From Neptunitalea chrysea (GTDB lineage Bacteria; Bacteroidota; Bacteroidia; Flavobacteriales; Flavobacteriaceae): 64,000 bases of DNA. The notes beneath the pieces are model-generated. The model ran no database searches and had not been told where the DNA came from. It was given only the letters and a program-made list of their open reading frames with translations. The stretch's first letter is position 1. Every line of letters begins with the position of its first letter. This document shows, in pieces, positions 62,797 to 64,000 of this stretch. The position numbers and the translations under genes are program-made. The stretch is taken from positions 1 to 64,000 of the forward strand of contig NZ_BRVP01000017.1 of the NCBI RefSeq assembly GCF_027924145.1. The letters are read 5' to 3'.

Positions 62797-63779
62797 AAAA
62801 AATACTAATCTTACTCATAACACTACTAAATACATCCTGCTTTTTAGCACAAGATACCAATCCGTACCGTAAAATTATCGTTTCCTTGGATGGTTCAGGT
62901 GAATATACCTCTATACAAGAGGCAGTAAACTCTACCAGAGATCTGGGACCAGGCGTAGTTGAAATCTTTATCAAAAACGGCATCTATAAAGAAAAACTAG
63001 AAATACCTAGTTGGAAACACCAATTAACCCTTATAGGAGAAGACAAAGACAAAACCATTATTTCTCACAGCGATTACTCAGGAAAAATTGATTCGGTAAC
63101 CCATAAAAAACATAGTACGTTTACTTCTTATACTGTTTTAGTGCAAGGAGACGACATACAATTACAGAATCTAACCATTAAAAATACGTCTTGCAACCAA
63201 GGACAAGCGGTAGCATTACATGTAGAAGGTGACCGATTTATTGCCAAAAACTGTAACTTACTGGGTTGCCAAGATACCCTATATACCGCAACCGAAGGGA
63301 GCAGACAATACTACAAAAACTGTTTTATACAAGGTACCACCGATTTTATTTTTGGAGAAGCCACCGTAGTTTTTAAAGACTGTACCATTAAAAGTTTAGT
63401 AAACTCCTATATTACTGCAGCAGCAACACCTAAAAATCAAACGTTTGGGTATGTTTTTTTTAATGCCCATTTAATTGCCGCAGATGGTGTAGATAAAGTA
63501 TATTTAGGGAGACCCTGGCGCTCGTATGCTAAAACGGTTTTCATAAGCACCCGTATGGATGCACATATACTAAAAGAGGGTTGGAATCCGTGGACAGGTG
63601 ATAAAATGTTTCCTGATAAAGACAAAACTACCTATTATGCCGAGTATGAAAGCGTGGGTGAAGGGGCTTCTGCTGAAACCCGTGTAGCCTGGTCGCACCA
63701 ACTAACCGATAAAGAACTAAAAAAATATAAAGTAAATAACATCTTAAAAGGATGTGACAACTGGAATCCTGAAAAATAA
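62793..63779 (+). CDS. Pectinesterase, CE8
   Basis: Removes methyl groups from homogalacturonan, opening it to GH28 and lyases. A 328-residue beta-helix. The N-terminal signal (1-20) has both a lipobox-like NTSC and a signal-peptidase I site at FLAQ. CE8 motifs in order: GIYKEKLEIP, GQAVALHVEGD, GCQDTLYT with catalytic Asp, TDFIFGEA with catalytic Asp, and YLGRPWRSYAKTVF with the conserved Arg. It overlaps the esterase gene by 4 bases and is 6 bases before the SGNH gene. Confidence 0.95.
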   Translation: MKKILILLITLLNTSCFLAQDTNPYRKIIVSLDGSGEYTSIQEAVNSTRDLGPGVVEIFIKNGIYKEKLEIPSWKHQLTLIGEDKDKTIISHSDYSGKIDSVTHKKHSTFTSYTVLVQGDDIQLQNLTIKNTSCNQGQAVALHVEGDRFIAKNCNLLGCQDTLYTATEGSRQYYKNCFIQGTTDFIFGEATVVFKDCTIKSLVNSYITAAATPKNQTFGYVFFNAHLIAADGVDKVYLGRPWRSYAKTVFISTRMDAHILKEGWNPWTGDKMFPDKDKTTYYAEYESVGEGASAETRVAWSHQLTDKELKKYKVNNILKGCDNWNPEK

Positions 63780-63785
63780 ATTCGC

Positions 63786-64000
63786 ATGAAAAAACTAATG
63801 GTACTACTAGTGCTATGCTGTTTCACTTTAAGTTATGCTCAAAAGCCTACCCTATACCTTATTGGTGATTCTACCATGGCTAATAAAAAGGATCCTGAAG
63901 TAAACCCTGAACATGGCTGGGGGCAAATGTTACCCCTGTTAATGACCAATGCTATTTCTATACAAAACCATGCAGTGAACGGAAGAAGTTCACGAAGTTT
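63786..64000 (+). CDS. SGNH acetylesterase, CE12-like, cut by window end
   Basis: The first 71 residues are visible. A signal peptide ends LSYAQ (19), followed by KPTLYLIGDSTMANKK with the SGNH block I GDST (Ser29), then EHGWGQMLPLL and NHAVNGRSSRSF, the block II-type Gly/Asn region. This is the start of rhamnogalacturonan acetylesterases (CE12). The frame stays open to the last base. It follows the CE8 gene by 6 bases, continuing the pectin operon beyond the window. Confidence 0.88.
   Translation, partial: MKKLMVLLVLCCFTLSYAQKPTLYLIGDSTMANKKDPEVNPEHGWGQMLPLLMTNAISIQNHAVNGRSSRS

Noticed and set aside
1-64000. CRISPR arrays, complete insertion sequences, integrases, rRNA genes
   Set aside because: I scanned for regularly spaced direct repeats, transposase or integrase motifs and rRNA signatures and saw none.

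Overview
The window is a low-GC chromosomal segment that looks like a marine or plant-associated member of Flavobacteriaceae (Bacteroidota). Signs of this are TAnnTTTG-type -7 promoter boxes, weak Shine-Dalgarno sites, type IX secretion (T9SS) sorting domains of both A and B type, SusC/SusD pairs, a PID-CTERM small protein, and the fabH-accB-accC and rpmF clusters typical of the phylum. No rRNA, CRISPR array, integrase or complete insertion sequence is visible. All homology statements come from reading motifs, not from database searches.

Layout. 1-8,800 is mostly housekeeping: a tRNA-Leu, prs-rplY, pth, a yicC-gmk-nadD operon, a lipoprotein cytochrome c, a YheT-like hydrolase and a thioesterase. 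A truncated T9SS protein (3.8-4.2 kb) and a decayed OsmC gene (8.9-9.0 kb) lie among them. 9,458-16,037 is an accessory island of three co-directional genes. The first is an unrecognised 1178-residue protein. The second is an 830-residue protein with a central hydrophobic segment and a basic C-terminal end, built like a polymorphic toxin. The third is an acidic 154-residue protein starting 6 bases downstream, placed like an immunity gene. 16-24 kb holds a DMT transporter, an ArsC-like protein, a T9SS type-B adhesin-like protein, DinB, a DUF3298 lipoprotein, a trans-sulfuration enzyme and dGTPase. 24.3-28.5 kb holds an abundant-looking beta-helical surface lipoprotein followed by a TonB-dependent receptor. 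28.6-36 kb holds an orphan ABC ATPase, an oxidoreductase-mtgA-Gre-like operon and an uncharacterised three-gene envelope operon. 36-42 kb holds fatty-acid, L32, pyridoxal and riboflavin genes.

42,129 to the window end is a pectin utilisation locus. Outer-membrane capture (SusC/SusD), polygalacturonase GH28, unsaturated galacturonyl hydrolase GH105, pectin methylesterase CE8, an SGNH acetylesterase (CE12-like, cut by the window edge), an alpha/beta esterase and a DUF4861 protein feed an inner-membrane hexuronate transporter. Two cytoplasmic branches follow: saturated galacturonate via UxaC-UxaB-UxaA, and unsaturated uronate via KduI-KduD. They converge on KDG and finish through KdgK and the KDPG aldolase. 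A divergent LacI-family regulator lies between the catabolic and saccharolytic halves. A shared palindrome (TGTAATCGATTACA core) occurs at three promoters: kduI, the regulator itself and GH28. At kduI and GH28 it directly abuts the -7 box with identical spacing, so the regulatory circuit can be read from sequence.

Other structure: a dispersed element of 65-93 bp with conserved ends occurs three times, at 3.7, 29.6 and 43.0 kb. Several unusually perfect hairpins sit inside operons or across convergent gene ends.
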